A stretch of 64,000 nucleotides of DNA from Symbiodinium natans. Its lineage: Eukaryota; Sar; Dinophyceae; Suessiales; Symbiodiniaceae. The translations under genes were made by a program, and so were the position numbers. Shown one piece after another: positions 20,691-32,700 of this stretch (positions within the stretch are counted from its first letter, which is position 1; every line of letters begins with the position of its first letter). The stretch spans positions 1 through 64,000 of the forward strand of contig CAJNDS010002552.1 of assembly GCA_905221605.1 (NCBI GenBank), read 5' to 3'. A model generated the notes under the pieces. It was given only the letters and a program-made list of their open reading frames with translations. It made no database searches and was not told the DNA's origin.

Positions 20691-21174
20691 CGTCTGAAGC
20701 CGCACCCGAAGCCCTTCAAACCCAAGCCGAACACCCAAAGCCAAATGACCCAACATCATGTCAGCACCGCCCGCCTTTGAGCAAGGAAGTCACGCCACCT
20801 GCACCCCGTGTGCATGTCGGGGGGCCCTGCTAGCACCCCACCCTTGGGTTTAGGGTTTAGGGTCTGGGGTTTAGGGTTGAGGGTTAAGGGTTTAGGGTTT
20901 CGGGTTCAGGGTTTAGAGTTTGGCTCAGCTTGAACTTCTCGCCAGGTGCCAAAGTCTTTAAACATGCCGGCACAGCTTGGTGGAGGGTTGAGGGTCTGGG
21001 AGGGTGCGGGATTCACAGCACCTTCAGCGTTGCTCGGGCAGAGGGTTTATGGGGGTTAGGAGACGCTTTGGGGAATTCTAGGGATCGAGGGTTGAGAGGA
21101 ACACCATCTGGTTTCAGAGCTTGAGATTCATGGAAGCCTACACTAAAACCGACCGAAAAAGCCCAAACTCTAGC

Positions 21175-21373
21175 TTGGTAGCTCAGTGGTACCCTTGTCC
21201 CTTTTTTGGATTCAAGGCTCTCTTATAAAGTGACCAGCCCAAAGTTTCTGGGGTTTAGGGTTTAGGGTTTAGGGTTTAGGGTTTAGGGTTTAGGGTTTAG
21301 GGTTTAGGGTTTAGGGTTTAGGGTTTAGGGTTTAGGGTTTAGGGTTTAGGGTTTAGGGGGCTACCAAGCCAGA
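21175..21373. mobile_element. Family B hairpin element split by a telomere-like array
   Basis: The left arm TTGGTAGCTCAGTGGTACCC...AAAGTGACCAGCCCAAAG is at 21175-21245. The terminal GGCTACCAAGC only reappears at about 21358-21369, after ~110 bp of perfect TTTAGGG repeats (21250-21357). Most of the right arm has been replaced by the array. Confidence 0.65.
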
Positions 21374-21462
21374 AACAGCCCTTGGGAACAAGAGCTCGAG
21401 AGTCCAAGCAGCGCAGGGAACATCGTCTTTTCGAGGTTTGAACGGGCTTAGTGTTCGAAAGG

Positions 21463-21580
21463 GTTTAGGGTTTAGGGTTTAGGGTTTAGGGTTTAGGGTT
21501 TAGGGTTTAGGGTTTAGGGTTTAGGGTTTAGGGTTTAGGGTTTCAGGTTTAGGGTTTAGGGTTTAGGGTTTAGGGTTTCG
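21463..21580. repeat. TTTAGGG array
   Basis: About sixteen tandem units with one TTTCAGG interruption near 21542. Confidence 0.9.
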
Positions 21581-22584
21581 TGGGATCGGGGTTTTGTAGG
21601 CGTGCATGGTTCATGGATTAAGGGCGGTGTCGACCTGCACTGGCGCACATGCCAGACGGAATGTAGAAACACACTCAAGGCTACCTTTCCGCATTCCCTC
21701 TCGCAAACCAGAAACCTGCAATCCTAAACCACTAAACCCCCAAACCCTAAACCCTGAGATCCCAAACCCTAAGCCCCTAAACCCTGAACCCTGAAATCCT
21801 AAACTCTAAACCCCTAAGCCCTAAACCCTGAAATCCACAACCCTCACCCCTGCCTTTACACCTGACATGAACCCATGGAGACTGAGCCCTTCGCTGTTTG
21901 AGGTGCCATGCAAAAAGCGAAACCCTCAGACCCAAAGACCCTAAACTCCTAAGACCCTGAAACCCTAAACGCCTAAGGCCCTAAGACTAAGACCCTAAAC
22001 CCTAAACCCTAAACCCTAAACCCCCCCCCTCAACCGTGAACCCTCATCTTCCAAGAGCCTGGAAGTTCGAAGCCATGAGGCCGAGTATCGCGCGGGCGTG
22101 ACCGGCTCAGTGGCGTGCTGCGGGCTCCGGATGTTCTTCGGGCTCTTTTGGGGGTCTCTGTTGGCCTATCTAAGGGGTCTCTGAGGGCGCTGTGGGGTGT
22201 TTGGGGTCTGAGGGTCTGATGGGGATTTGGGTTTTTTTTTGGGACAGTGGGGGGTTTTAGGGCCCGGGTTAGGGTGTCAGGGATATGTCGGGATATGTTG
22301 TGATTATCGGGTTATTGTTTATGGAGGGTCAGGGTTTGTTTAGGCCGAGCCGAAGAGAAGGAAGAAGAGGGAGATGACGACGGAACACGAGAGGGGGGAC
22401 GGAGAAACAGACTGAAGCCTTGAGTTGTCCTTCGCCCACCCTCAAATAAGCCAGAGAAGGGTGGAAAACCCCCCCCAAAGGACCCCCCAAGCCCTGAAAC
22501 CCCCAAGCCTCTGAACCCTAAACCCCCCCAAAAAATCTCCCCAAACCCCTAAAAGCCCCTGAACCCCAAACCCTAGTGTTGATC

Positions 22585-22665
22585 CCCTCAATCTCCTCCT
22601 CCTCCTCCTCCTCAATCTCCTCCTCCTCCTCCTCCTCCTCCTCCTCCTCCTCCTCCTCAATATCC
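22585..22665. repeat. CTC trinucleotide microsatellite
   Basis: (CTC)n in three blocks separated by AAT. On the other strand it would read as Arg or Glu repeats; not a gene. Confidence 0.85.
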
Positions 22666-22712
22666 TCTCTCTTCGGCTGAAAGATGTTGAAAGGCTACTG
22701 AACCTCCAAACC

Positions 22713-22803
22713 TTGGGATGTTCCCTCTGACACGAACAGTCCTTAATAGGGCTTCTAATCGAGGGTGCTATCATCCCATTAAGTACTGTTCGTCTAACCC
22801 AAG
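22713..22803. mobile_element. Hairpin element, family A, copy 3 (degraded right end)
   Basis: TTGGGATGTTCCCTCTGACACGAACAGTCC is intact at the left. The right arm keeps AAGTACTGTTCGTCTAACCC, but the terminal ACATCCCAA is lost. It lies just upstream of the ankyrin gene. Confidence 0.65.
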
Positions 22804-22820
22804 AGCCGACCTTGTCTCAG

Positions 22821-22830
22821 CCTTTTCCAG
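22821..22830 (+). other. Likely splice acceptor of the ankyrin gene
   Basis: CCTTTTCCAG directly precedes the 29-bp leader and the ATG at 22860. It could serve the trans-spliced leader that dinoflagellate mRNAs carry, or an upstream intron. Confidence 0.45.
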
Positions 22831-22859
22831 AGAGCCGAGGGCTCAAGGAAACAGACGCC

Positions 22860-23522
22860 ATGGACGCTGCAGCGAAGGCCAGGGCCTTCTACGAGAAGGC
22901 TCGCTTGCGGATGTTCTTCCACGCCGAGAACGGCGACCAGTTTAGGGTTTAGGGTTTAGGGTTTAGGGGGTTTAGGGGGTTTAGGGGGTTTAGGGGGTTT
23001 AGGGGGTTTAGGGGGTTTAGGGGGTTTAGGGGGTTTAGGGGGTTTAGGGTGTTTAGGGTGTTTAGGGTGTTTAGGGGGTTTAGGGTTTAGGGTTTACGGT
23101 TTAGGGTTGAATGCCCTTCTTGGGTTTAGGGCCTTAAGGGGGGGGTGTTTGTTGTTTATTTTATGGGGAGGGGGATGATGTTGGGCTTCAAAAGAGGCCT
23201 CAGCCCAGGTGAGACAAAGGAGTTCGAGATGTGGCTGGACGTCTTGGAGAACCCCAACGTCAAAGACGACAATGGGCGGACCTGCCTGCACATCGCGGCT
23301 CTCATGGGCCACGTGGACATCGCCAAGCTGCTGCTGGACACCCGGGACTGCAACCCAAACGCCATCGACGACCACGGAAGGACCCCGCTGCGCGTGGCCC
23401 TCGCCGACTCCGCCAAGGACTCCACCAGAACCGGGAGGCTCGAAATCGCGGAGCTGCTCCGGGAGCACAGGGGGACCGACGCCACCTCCTACACCAGGGT
23501 CTACCCTACTGGCCCGGTCTGA
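22860..23522 (+). CDS. Small ankyrin-repeat protein, two exons
   Basis: Exon 1 is 22860-22932 (MDAAAKARAFYEKARLRMFF...) and exon 2 is 23209-23522, ending at TGA. Removing 22933-23208, which starts GCGACC and ends CCCAG, joins the frames in phase 1 as ...HAENG|ETKEFEMWLDVLE..., giving 128 residues. Residues ~44-75 form a clear ankyrin repeat (DDNGRTCLHIAALMGHVDIA, then KLLLD). A second starts at DDHGRTPLRVAL (~78) and continues as GRLEIAELLREH after a short insertion; a partial repeat precedes both. Ankyrin repeats bind proteins, and no catalytic domain is attached. The intron is almost wholly TTTAGGG/TTTAGGGGG repeat. The codons are G/C-ending, unlike the flanking DNA. The start rests on the ATG after a good acceptor. 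Confidence 0.8.
22939..23105. repeat. TTTAGGG / TTTAGGGGG array filling the ankyrin intron
   Basis: Four TTTAGGG units, about ten 9-bp TTTAGGGGG units, a few GTGTTTAGG units, then TTTAGGG again. It occupies most of the 276-bp intron. Confidence 0.9.
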
Positions 23523-24325
23523 TTCACCAGATGACGTAACACCGACCCTCTAGAGTGCCTCTCGTGGCCTCTTTGACGCCTAAGGCGTCATATTGCCATG
23601 CTTTCACCCTTCTCAAACAGCCCCAGAGTCGGAAGCCTCAAGCCTTTCCATGACCGCCCAACCCTCCAAGACAACTCCAACTTGAAGCCCTAACTAAACC
23701 CCTATCAAACCTCCCTACACCCCCCCTAAGCCTTAAGCCCAAAACGCTTCAATAACCCCCTAAAACCCTAGAATACTCCCGCCTTGGGCTTCCGTGTCCG
23801 GCTTGAGCAAGGAGACCGCGAGCCTCGAGAAAACGCGCGCGCCAAGCATGCTAAGCCTCCGAAACCCATCATGACCTTTTCAGGCTGAAAGGGGCTCGGG
23901 TCTTTAGGGTGAAAGAGCCCGAAACCCTAAATCCTGACCCCCTCCTAGGGTTATGAGCTTCCCAGAGACCAATCGTCCTCTCTGACGCACGAAGCGCTTC
24001 CTGAACGCACAGACTCGGGACCCCAACGCATCAGGCGGGTGCAGGGCTAGGCTTCCGCCAAGCCTGTAGCCACATCTTCTGAGCTGCCGAGCTGTGGGGG
24101 CCTAGCCCTTCCCCCCCCCCCAAAAAAAAAATATATATATATATATGTATATATATGTATATATATATATATATACATATAGGAAAAAGATACACAACGA
24201 AGGTGGGCCCTGAAACTCCGACACTCTTAAACCCCTAAATCCGCACAGGAACTTACACACCCAGCCTCCTCAAAACGACCCCATGAGTCCAAAAGTCCTC
24301 TTGGGTGCCCTGAGATCGCACTAGG
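23523..24325. other. Intergenic, no exon identified
   Basis: Degenerate CCCTAA-rich DNA with a poly-C/poly-A/TA microsatellite (24110-24180). The 5' end of the polymerase gene should lie here or further upstream, but no exon could be phased. Confidence 0.4.
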
Positions 24326-24503
24326 AAGCTCATGGGTACTTCTAACCACAGTATACCACAGTTGTACGTCTACTTATAGCCTACTTAGGGGGCTTAGGGG
24401 GCTTATAAGTAGAGGTATAATAAGTCTACTTATAACCTACTTCGGGGACTTGGGGGGCTTAAAAGTAGAGTTATAATTAGGGTCACAAGTACCATGAAGC
24501 TCC
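24326..24503. mobile_element. Inverted-repeat element ending next to a splice acceptor
   Basis: AAGCTCATGGGTACTT at the left pairs with AAGTACCATGAAGCT at the right (24488-24502). Inside are two ~58-bp copies of CTACTTATA...CTTATAAGTAGAG stem-loops. The right end abuts the acceptor of the first recognised polymerase exon. Confidence 0.6.
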
Positions 24504-24506
24504 AAG

Positions 24507-24548
24507 CAGTCCAAGGTGAAGGAGACGACGGTCGTCACCACCAAGCAG
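24507..24548 (+). CDS. Polymerase exon: KVKETTVVTTKQ
   Basis: First exon I can place; it aligns with the segment just before the exonuclease domain. Ends phase 0 at a GC donor (GCCTCC). The acceptor may be AAG|C at 24506 or a neighbouring AG. Confidence 0.6.
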
Positions 24549-27500
24549 GCCTCCCGTTGTGGTTTCGGAGTTGTTTGGGGGGGTGTAGGTCTCAGGCCCA
24601 GGGCTTCGGGTTTAGGGCTTAAGGGTATTAAGGGATAAGAAGTGAGCTCGGTGTCCTGGGACCCAACGGAACTATTTATACTAGGGTTCTACCAAAGTAC
24701 TACCCTCGGCACGACCCAACCAGCAGCTGCCCTTGAAACCTGGGCTTGGGGCTTCAAGGGTCTAGGGTTTAGGGTTTAGGGTTTAGGGTTTAGGGTTTAG
24801 GGTTTAGGGTTTAAGGTTTAAGGTTTAAGGTTTAAGGTTTAGGGTTAAAAGAGAGAAGCAGGAAGCGGATCACGTCTTGAAGATCCTCATGCAGCACAAG
24901 GACCGCCGAGAGTACGCGGAATTCTTGGGTCGGTTTCAAGGGTTTAGGGTTTCGGGTTTCGGGTTTCGAGTTTGGGGTTTAGGGTTCCAAGTGCGGGTCT
25001 TTCCCAACAGCGGGGGCCGTGCCTGATACATCACCAAAAGATTACAAGCCTTCTCCACTTCGTTGTATCTCGGAATCCCCAGCGAGCCCACACCCCAAAA
25101 CCCTGAACCACTCTAAGCGCACAAACCTAAAACAACCAGCAGCCTGTTCTTTTCTTGGGCTCCCTCTTAAGCCAAAAAACCCTAAAACCTTAAGCCTGAT
25201 TTTTGGTTGAGGGTGTTCCCCTGTACTTGAAAACATGACAGGAGGCGTTTTAGGGTTTTGGGGTTGTAGGGTTTTAGGGTTTAGGGTTGTAGGGTTGTAG
25301 GGTTGTAGGGTTGCAGGGTTGTAGGGTTGTAGGGTTGTAGGGTTCCCCTCTCCCAATTCCCTGCAAAGAGCAGGGTTTAGGGCTTAGGGTGCTCCGCAAG
25401 TCCCATTCGTTTTCGGAGGATTGTTTCCACGCAATTGACACCGAGGCCAGCGTGAGGTTCTAGGCGCTTAGGGGGTTTACAGGTGTTGAGGGTTCAGGGA
25501 TGTTGCTTTATAGTATAAGGTGAAGGATTTCCAGGGCTCAAGTTTTTCATTGGGTTTAGGGTTTAGGGTCTAGGGTCTAGGGTTTAAGGATTGGATTGCT
25601 GTCTCAAGGGCTCCAGGGGAGGTTTTTTTGGCTTCACGCAGTGCTGGTTTTTGTTGGGATGTTCCCGCTTGTATACTAGCAGTCCTCAATAGGGATTATA
25701 GTACCCCCTATTGTAACTGTTATCCCAATGCCCCACCGCCGAGCCGCGAATTGAGGAAAAAAGCAACCCTCTGAAAAACCTCCGCCCTCAACCACAAACC
25801 CCAAAATTGCAGGGTTTAGGGTGTTGTTGTGTGGGGTTTTTTGTGCGGCGTTTGTTTGGGGTGTGTCTTTTGGATGTTTGTTGGGTGTGTCTTTTTTTGG
25901 TCTTTGTTTTAGGATCCTTCCCCATATGCCTTCTTCTGGTCGGTTGTGGGCTGAAGGAAAATTTGTCCCAGCTCCCTGGGTGTGGTAATCCTTCCCCAAT
26001 GCCTTCTTCCGCACCGAGGCGCCCCCGATACCCGTTTAGGGGCTTAGGGGTTTTGGGGTTTAAGGGGTTAGGGGCTTTGGGGCTTTGGGGTTTTGGGGTT
26101 TTTGGGGTTTTGGGGCTTTGGGGTTTTAGGGTTTAGGGGTTTTGGGCTTTAAGGGTTTAGGGTTGAGGGTTTCGGCGACATCCTAAACAACTCCCACAGC
26201 CGCCAGGTCCGCGGATGGAACCCCGACTGGACGCCCTATGGCCGGGGCGAGGCAGGTTGCATATATATATATATATCTATCCCTAAACCCTAAACCCTAA
26301 ACCCTAAACCCCTAAACCCCTAAGCCTTGCAGGATTCCCTTGTTTCCCCCCCTTTTCAGGGTTTAGACTGCTCTATAAGTCCCTTTAAAGGGGCACCCTT
26401 TTCATTCTTATCTTACTCTTGGATCTGGTGGAAGGCCATCTGAAAAAAAAAAGATTCAAAGCATCATGTTTCTGAGGGTCTTGGTGGAAGAATGCCACGA
26501 TAAGAATCAGAGCGGCCAATACAGTCAAAGAAGAATTCGCCGATAAGACCGCAGAAGACAACATGAAAACATCCAGTTTGATGTAGTATCTATTGGCACC
26601 TTGGAGCACTACCTGGGGGTTGTTCTCCCTAAACCCTAAACCCTAAACCCTAAACCCTAAACCCTAAACCCTAAACCCTAAACCCTAAACCCTAAACCCT
26701 AAACCCGCAAGGGGAGGGTCCCCTTTCCGCTACTGTCTATAGTGAGATCCCGCATCGGAATGACCTCACCTTAACCCCAAGAACGCTCAGATCTACAGAA
26801 ACCCTGAAAGTCCTGGGCCCTAAAACCCTTAATTCCCCAAACCCTAAACCCTAAAACCCTTTTACATCCCTAAATCCTAAACCCTGAAACCCTTAAATCC
26901 CTAAACCGCAAACCCTAAAGCCCTTAAACCCCTAAACCTTGAAGCCCTTAAAATTCCTTGTAATAATTACTGATTATGTTCCCTCATGGCCCCTATATAT
27001 TTCTACTATAGTAACCCCCAAAACCCTATTGGAATTATTCAGCCCCCGAACCCTGAGGTTAAGAGTATGCCCGCTTAGCTTCAGCCCGGCTTCGCTTTTT
27101 CGCTTCTCGTAACTCTGCGGCTCTTTGCGGTTTAGGGTTTAGGGTTTGGGGTTTAGGGTTTAGGGTTTAGGGTTTAGGGTTTAGGGTTTAGGGGTAAGAT
27201 TAGACCTTAGCTTTTTTGGGGGTGAACAGTGTTCTGCATCAGGTAGGCAAGGCTTAATTTTAACGGTCAGGTGTCAAGATAGCCAAATTAAAAATGGACC
27301 GCCGAAAAGGGCTTGTGGGTTATACTTCAGGGACCTGCTTTGGGGCACCCCCCCCCCCCCAAGCGGCTAGACCCTAAGCCTTTAACCTTAAGCCCTGAAC
27401 CCTAAACCCCTAGAACCCGAAACCCTGAACCCGAGGTCATTTGCTTCAGCATCTTTGTCGGCGAAGATGTGGATTTCGGTTCGGGGGCCCAGCTCCTGGT

Positions 27501-28997
27501 GGACAACATGGACGAGGTGGGGGGGGCGCCAAACACCCCTGAAATCAGGAGTATTCAGGGATAGCCCCCCTTCGGATTACCCTAAACCCTAAACTGGCCC
27601 TAAACCCTAAACCCTAAACCCTAAGCCCTAAACCCTAAACCCTAAACCCTAAACCCTAAACCCTACAAAAGCCCAAGGGAATATGCAAAATACTAAGTTT
27701 GATTAAGGACCCCGAAGGCCCGGTACACCCTGAACCAGGACGGCAACCTCCGCGGCCTCGTTGAGCACTTCCGCGGCTACTTCGAGGATCCGGAGATCAA
27801 GAAGGCAGTTGGAGGGAGGGCTCCTCCTGGGGTTTAGGCTGTAGGGTCTAGGGTTGAGGGGACGCATGGAATGAACGAAACGCCCCGAATAGCAGGAAAG
27901 GTGTGGATGGAATGAACTGAGTTTACTGGTGCTTTTCATGGTTTGGAGGAACGATCGCATGAACTCCACCAATCTTCTGTTCGCTCCCCAATTTCCAGTA
28001 CAATTTCTGGGTCATTGAGTTCACGTGCTAATTATTTAATAATAAAAGATAAGAGCAATAAGTATGCAAGTACAAGGAGTAAAGTGTGTGAGCAAAGAAA
28101 CGAACACACGTCCATTCGTGTTCCTACTTTTTTACTTTTTGTAAATGCGTTATAATATGTCGTTCATATGTTCATGAAACTCATTTGTGCGTTTATAAAC
28201 TTCCTTATGAAACTTAACGCCCGTAATACAGTATTATTTTCACCTTTGGGGTGTAGGCGGTTTAGGGTTTAGAGGGAGTTTCCGGCACCTTACATCCCCC
28301 CCTATATATATATCCTACATATATATATATATATGCCCTCTCAGGGATTCTGCAGGCTTTCTTGAGGGCCTTGTGGGCGTGGGCTTCGAGTGGCCTCTCG
28401 GGCTTGTTTTGGCTTTGACAAGCCTGCTCCCAACCACCCAAACCCCAAGCCTCTCAACCCTGGGTTTAGGGTTTAGGGTTCCTAAACCCTAAACCCTAAG
28501 CCCTAAACCCTAAACCCTAAACCCTGAACCCTGAACCCTGAACCCTGAATCCCTTCCTCTGAGCTGGGAGGTCTTTCAGAACTACAGCTTCGATCGCGCC
28601 ATTCTGCTGAACCACGGCTGCCGTGTGGCGGGAAGCCTGGGGGATGTTTAAGTGTTTGGAGAGGGTTTAGGGTTTAGGGTTTAGGGTTTAGGGTTTAGGG
28701 TTTAGGGTAATTTAGGGTTATGTTTTAGGGTTTAGGGGCTGAAAAGGGGGGGGAGGGGGTTTGGACTTGGGGGGTTCAAGGTTTAGGGTTTTGGGGGGTT
28801 TGGGTTTGGCAGGGGATTGGGCGTGGGGGGTTTCCCGAGATGTCTCCGGTTTCAGGGGCGGTGTGACCCCCAAATTCCGCCGCCTAAACCCCAAACCCTA
28901 AACCCTAAGGCCTAAACTCCAAACCCCCCCCCACCCCCCCCCCCCACCCCCCCACCCACCCCCCCCCACCCCCCCCCCCACCCCCCCCACCCCCCCC

Positions 28998-29029
<32 letters not shown>

Positions 29030-29702
29030 TGAGGCTGGCTTCTCCGCCGACACCATGCCTGGGGCCCAGAAGGTTTGGGGTTTAGGGTTTAGGGTTTTTT
29101 CGGTGGCGAGAAAGACTCTCTATGACCCTTGTCAACGAAGGTTGGAACCATGGGCCCTTCTTTATGTATAAAGGCTTCTCATAGAAACAGGGAACCTCAA
29201 GAATAGATCAGGAATCTAAATCGGACCCTGGTACGTATGTTCCTACTCTCCTCCTACTCTTTTCTTGGGGCTCCCTGCCTGTCCCTTTGCTTTTTCAGCC
29301 CTCCTGCGGTCGACGTTATAGGAGCCTCTGGGTGTGTGCAGTTGTGCTGGGTTCGCGCGGGGGGCCGGCAGGTACATTTAGGTCACCCCTTGGGGTCTCC
29401 CAGGTAGGCCGTTGGGATACTTTTATATTTCCCCCTAAACCCTAAACCCTAAACCCTAAACCCTAAACCGTAATCCCATTTAGTTTTCTTTCCGAGGGTC
29501 TTCTATAAGGGCCATCCTGGTCCAACAAGGCACATGGCCCGGCTGATGAACACCGAAGAAGAGTCCGTCAGCCTGAAGGCTCGAGGCATGAGATTGTGCT
29601 TTTGGGGTTTTTTTGGGTGTCCAGGGTTAGAAGGGTGTTCGACACAGTGTGTTTTTTGTTTATTTCATATATCTATGTGTGTGTGTGTGCTTCTTTTTTT
29701 TT

Positions 29703-29734
<32 letters not shown>

Positions 29735-32700
29735 GTCTTTGAATCAGTACCCAAATCCCAGAACCCGCGCAACAAATAGCTCCAGACCGCCTTGTGTGAA
29801 AAGAGTGAAGATTGCAACCCTAAACCCTAAACCCTGAACCCTAAACCCTAAACCCATTTGAGTTTTTTTTTTTTTGCAGGGCCGTCCGGGTGAGATTTTG
29901 AGGCCTTAGGCTTTGGGACGAGGTGCAGGAGCGGTAGTCCAAGGGCACTTAGAGTAGACTTCAAGAAACAGACCATCGCCGCCCTAAACTCTAAACCCTG
30001 AACCCTAACCCCTAAACCCTAGACCCTAAACCCTAAACCCTAAACCCTAAACCCTAAACCCTAAACCCTAAACGCTAAACCCTAAACCCTAAACCCTAGA
30101 CCCTAGACCCTAGACCCTAGACCCTAGACCCTAAACCCTAAACCCTAAACCCTAAACCCTAAACCCTAAACCCTAAACCCTAAACCCTAAACCCTAAACC
30201 CTAAACCCTAAACCCTAAACCCTAAACCCTACCCCACCTTGAGCCCTAAGCCAGGCATTGGGGAGCAAGTACCTGAGCCCCATGTGGGCGAAGCAGGGCC
30301 TGAAGGACCTCTGGCGCAAGGCATGCCCCTCCAGTTCTTGTGTAGGGTTTAGGGTTTAGGGTTTAGGGTTTAGGGTTTAGGGTTTGGGGTTTGGGGTTTA
30401 GGGTTTCGGGTTTCGGGTTTAGGGTTTAGGGTTTAGGGTTCAGGGTTCAGGGTGTAGGGTTTAGGATTTAGGGTTTAGGGTTTGGGGTTCACGGTTCAGG
30501 GTGTAGGGTTTGGGATTTAGGGTTTAGGGTTTGGGGTTTAGGGTTTAGGGCAACGGTGCCCTTCTTCCTGCTTTACTGGGAAGATGGGGAGGAGGGGATT
30601 CAGGAGGGTTATCCGTTATTGTTGCCCCTCCCCAGGTTATTGGAATCTTCTGCGAGCTGATTGATGGAGATCTCCAGGGTTTTTGAGGTCTTGGGCGGAT
30701 ACTCTTCTAGGATGCCCAGTAGTACCCTTATTCCCTTTTTGGAGGGTTTAGGCTCCCGTATAAACCCCTTTCAGCAAAAAAGGGCACCCTTTTTTAAGCC
30801 TTGGTTACTGAGCAGCCTAGTCTTTTAGGACTTCACACCGTTGAAGCCGTTAAGGCTCAAGATCAGCATCTTTAAGCCTTCAGCTCCCTTTAGGATTGGG
30901 ATTTTGTTCTTGGATCCCACTGGCCAGCGGACCCTTAGAGCAGCACCCCTTGGGATGTTTCCCGTTATACGAACCGTCCTTCATAGGGATTTTGATAGGG
31001 GTACTCTAATCCCTACTAAGGGCTGTTAGTATAAGGGGGATCATCCCAAAGCACCCCCCTTCGCAGCTCTCAGCCCCGAGGGCGCAGCGTGAGGTTCAGA
31101 GCCCAAGCGCGGGTTGATCCCGCGATTACAGTAGAATCCTTATGGTTGACAGTACCCGAAAGGGGGCGCGAAGCCTTATTCCTAAAACCCGAAACCCTTA
31201 AACCCTAGACCTTAGAACCCCAAACCCTGAACCCTAAACCCTAAACCCTAAACCCTAAACCCTAAACCCTAAACCCTTTAAGAACGCTAAAAGGCCTCAA
31301 GTGCGGACGCCCTTGGCCAGGCTGGCTCTACATCCGCCGAAGGGCTCCACACCTCGAAGGACCCGCAAAAACTAGGCAAGGGCTTCTCTGCATGCAGGGT
31401 CTCGAGCTTAGGGTTTAGGGCTTAGGGTTTTGGGTTTTGGGTTTTGGGTTTAGGGTCTAGGGTCTAGGGTTTAGGGGTTAGGGTTAGGGTTTTGGGAACC
31501 CCCCCCCACCACTAAGACGGCCCAAACAACCTGGTTGATGTGGTAGTTAAGGGCCTTGGTCCGCATGATGATGCCAAGACCCATCGCACAATCCCACGTC
31601 CAAATCTTGAATGGTAGAGACACCCTAAACCCTAAACCCTAACCTCTAAACCCTATCACCGATCTGCATAGGGTGCCCCTCTCCTCTTCCGTCAGAAATC
31701 TACCAGATGACTAAACCACGAACCCCTGACAACTATCTAGCCCCAACCTCTCAAGTCCTACAAAGCCTTAAGCCTAAATCCAAAAAAACACGAAGGTCCT
31801 AAAACCAAAGACTCTGAACCTGGCCTGAAACTAGGGCTTTGGGAGCTCTAGGGATCTGTTGATGGGGTGGCGGTGCAAATGCTGGCTTGGTCATTACAAG
31901 ATCGGGGCGGGGATTAGGGTTTAGGGTTTAAGGTTTAGGGTTTAGGGGTTAGGGTTTAGGTTTTAGGGTTTAGGGTTGAGGGATTTGCTTTCAGGGCTTT
32001 AGGGTTCAAAAACCCTGTCCCCCACAGCCCCCGCACTGTTGTGGCAACTTTGTGGGACCTGAACTTCACAGACCCGTAGAGCGCGACGCTTCCCTGTTTC
32101 AGGTGTAATGTCAAAGCTTGCAAGCTTGAAGCCTTGACGGGTTTAGGGTTTAGGGTTTAGGGTTTAGGGTTTAGGGTTTAGGGTTTAGGGTTTAGGGTTT
32201 AGGGGTTAGGGGTTAGGGGTTAGGGGTTAGGGGTTAGGTTTAGGGTTTAGGGTTTAGGGTTTAGGGTTTAGGGTTTAGGGTTTAGGGTTTAGGGTTTAGG
32301 GTTTAGGGTTTAGGGTTTAGGGTTTAGGGTTTAGGGTTTAGGGTTTAGGGTTTAGGGTTTAGATTTTTCCCCCTTGACCCCAAGCCGTAAACTCGAAGGA
32401 CCCAGCAATCCGGAAAGAATGGGTGGACTACGCGGCCTTCGACGCACAGGCGAGGGACCTCCCCTAAACCCTAAACCCTAAACCTTAAACCCTAAACCCT
32501 AAACCCTAAACCCTAAACCCTAAACCCGCCAGATTCCCCAATCTCAAAAGGGGCTTCGTCTAAACTTTGCGTGCCCGGCGCGCAGAGGCGTCTAAGGGAA
32601 CCTTAGGAATTGGGGTTTAGGGTGTAGGGTTTAGGGTATCCTGCCAACTTGGCGTCATGAGTGGAATGAAGATTTGGAGGTTGAAGCAGGGTACGCAGAC

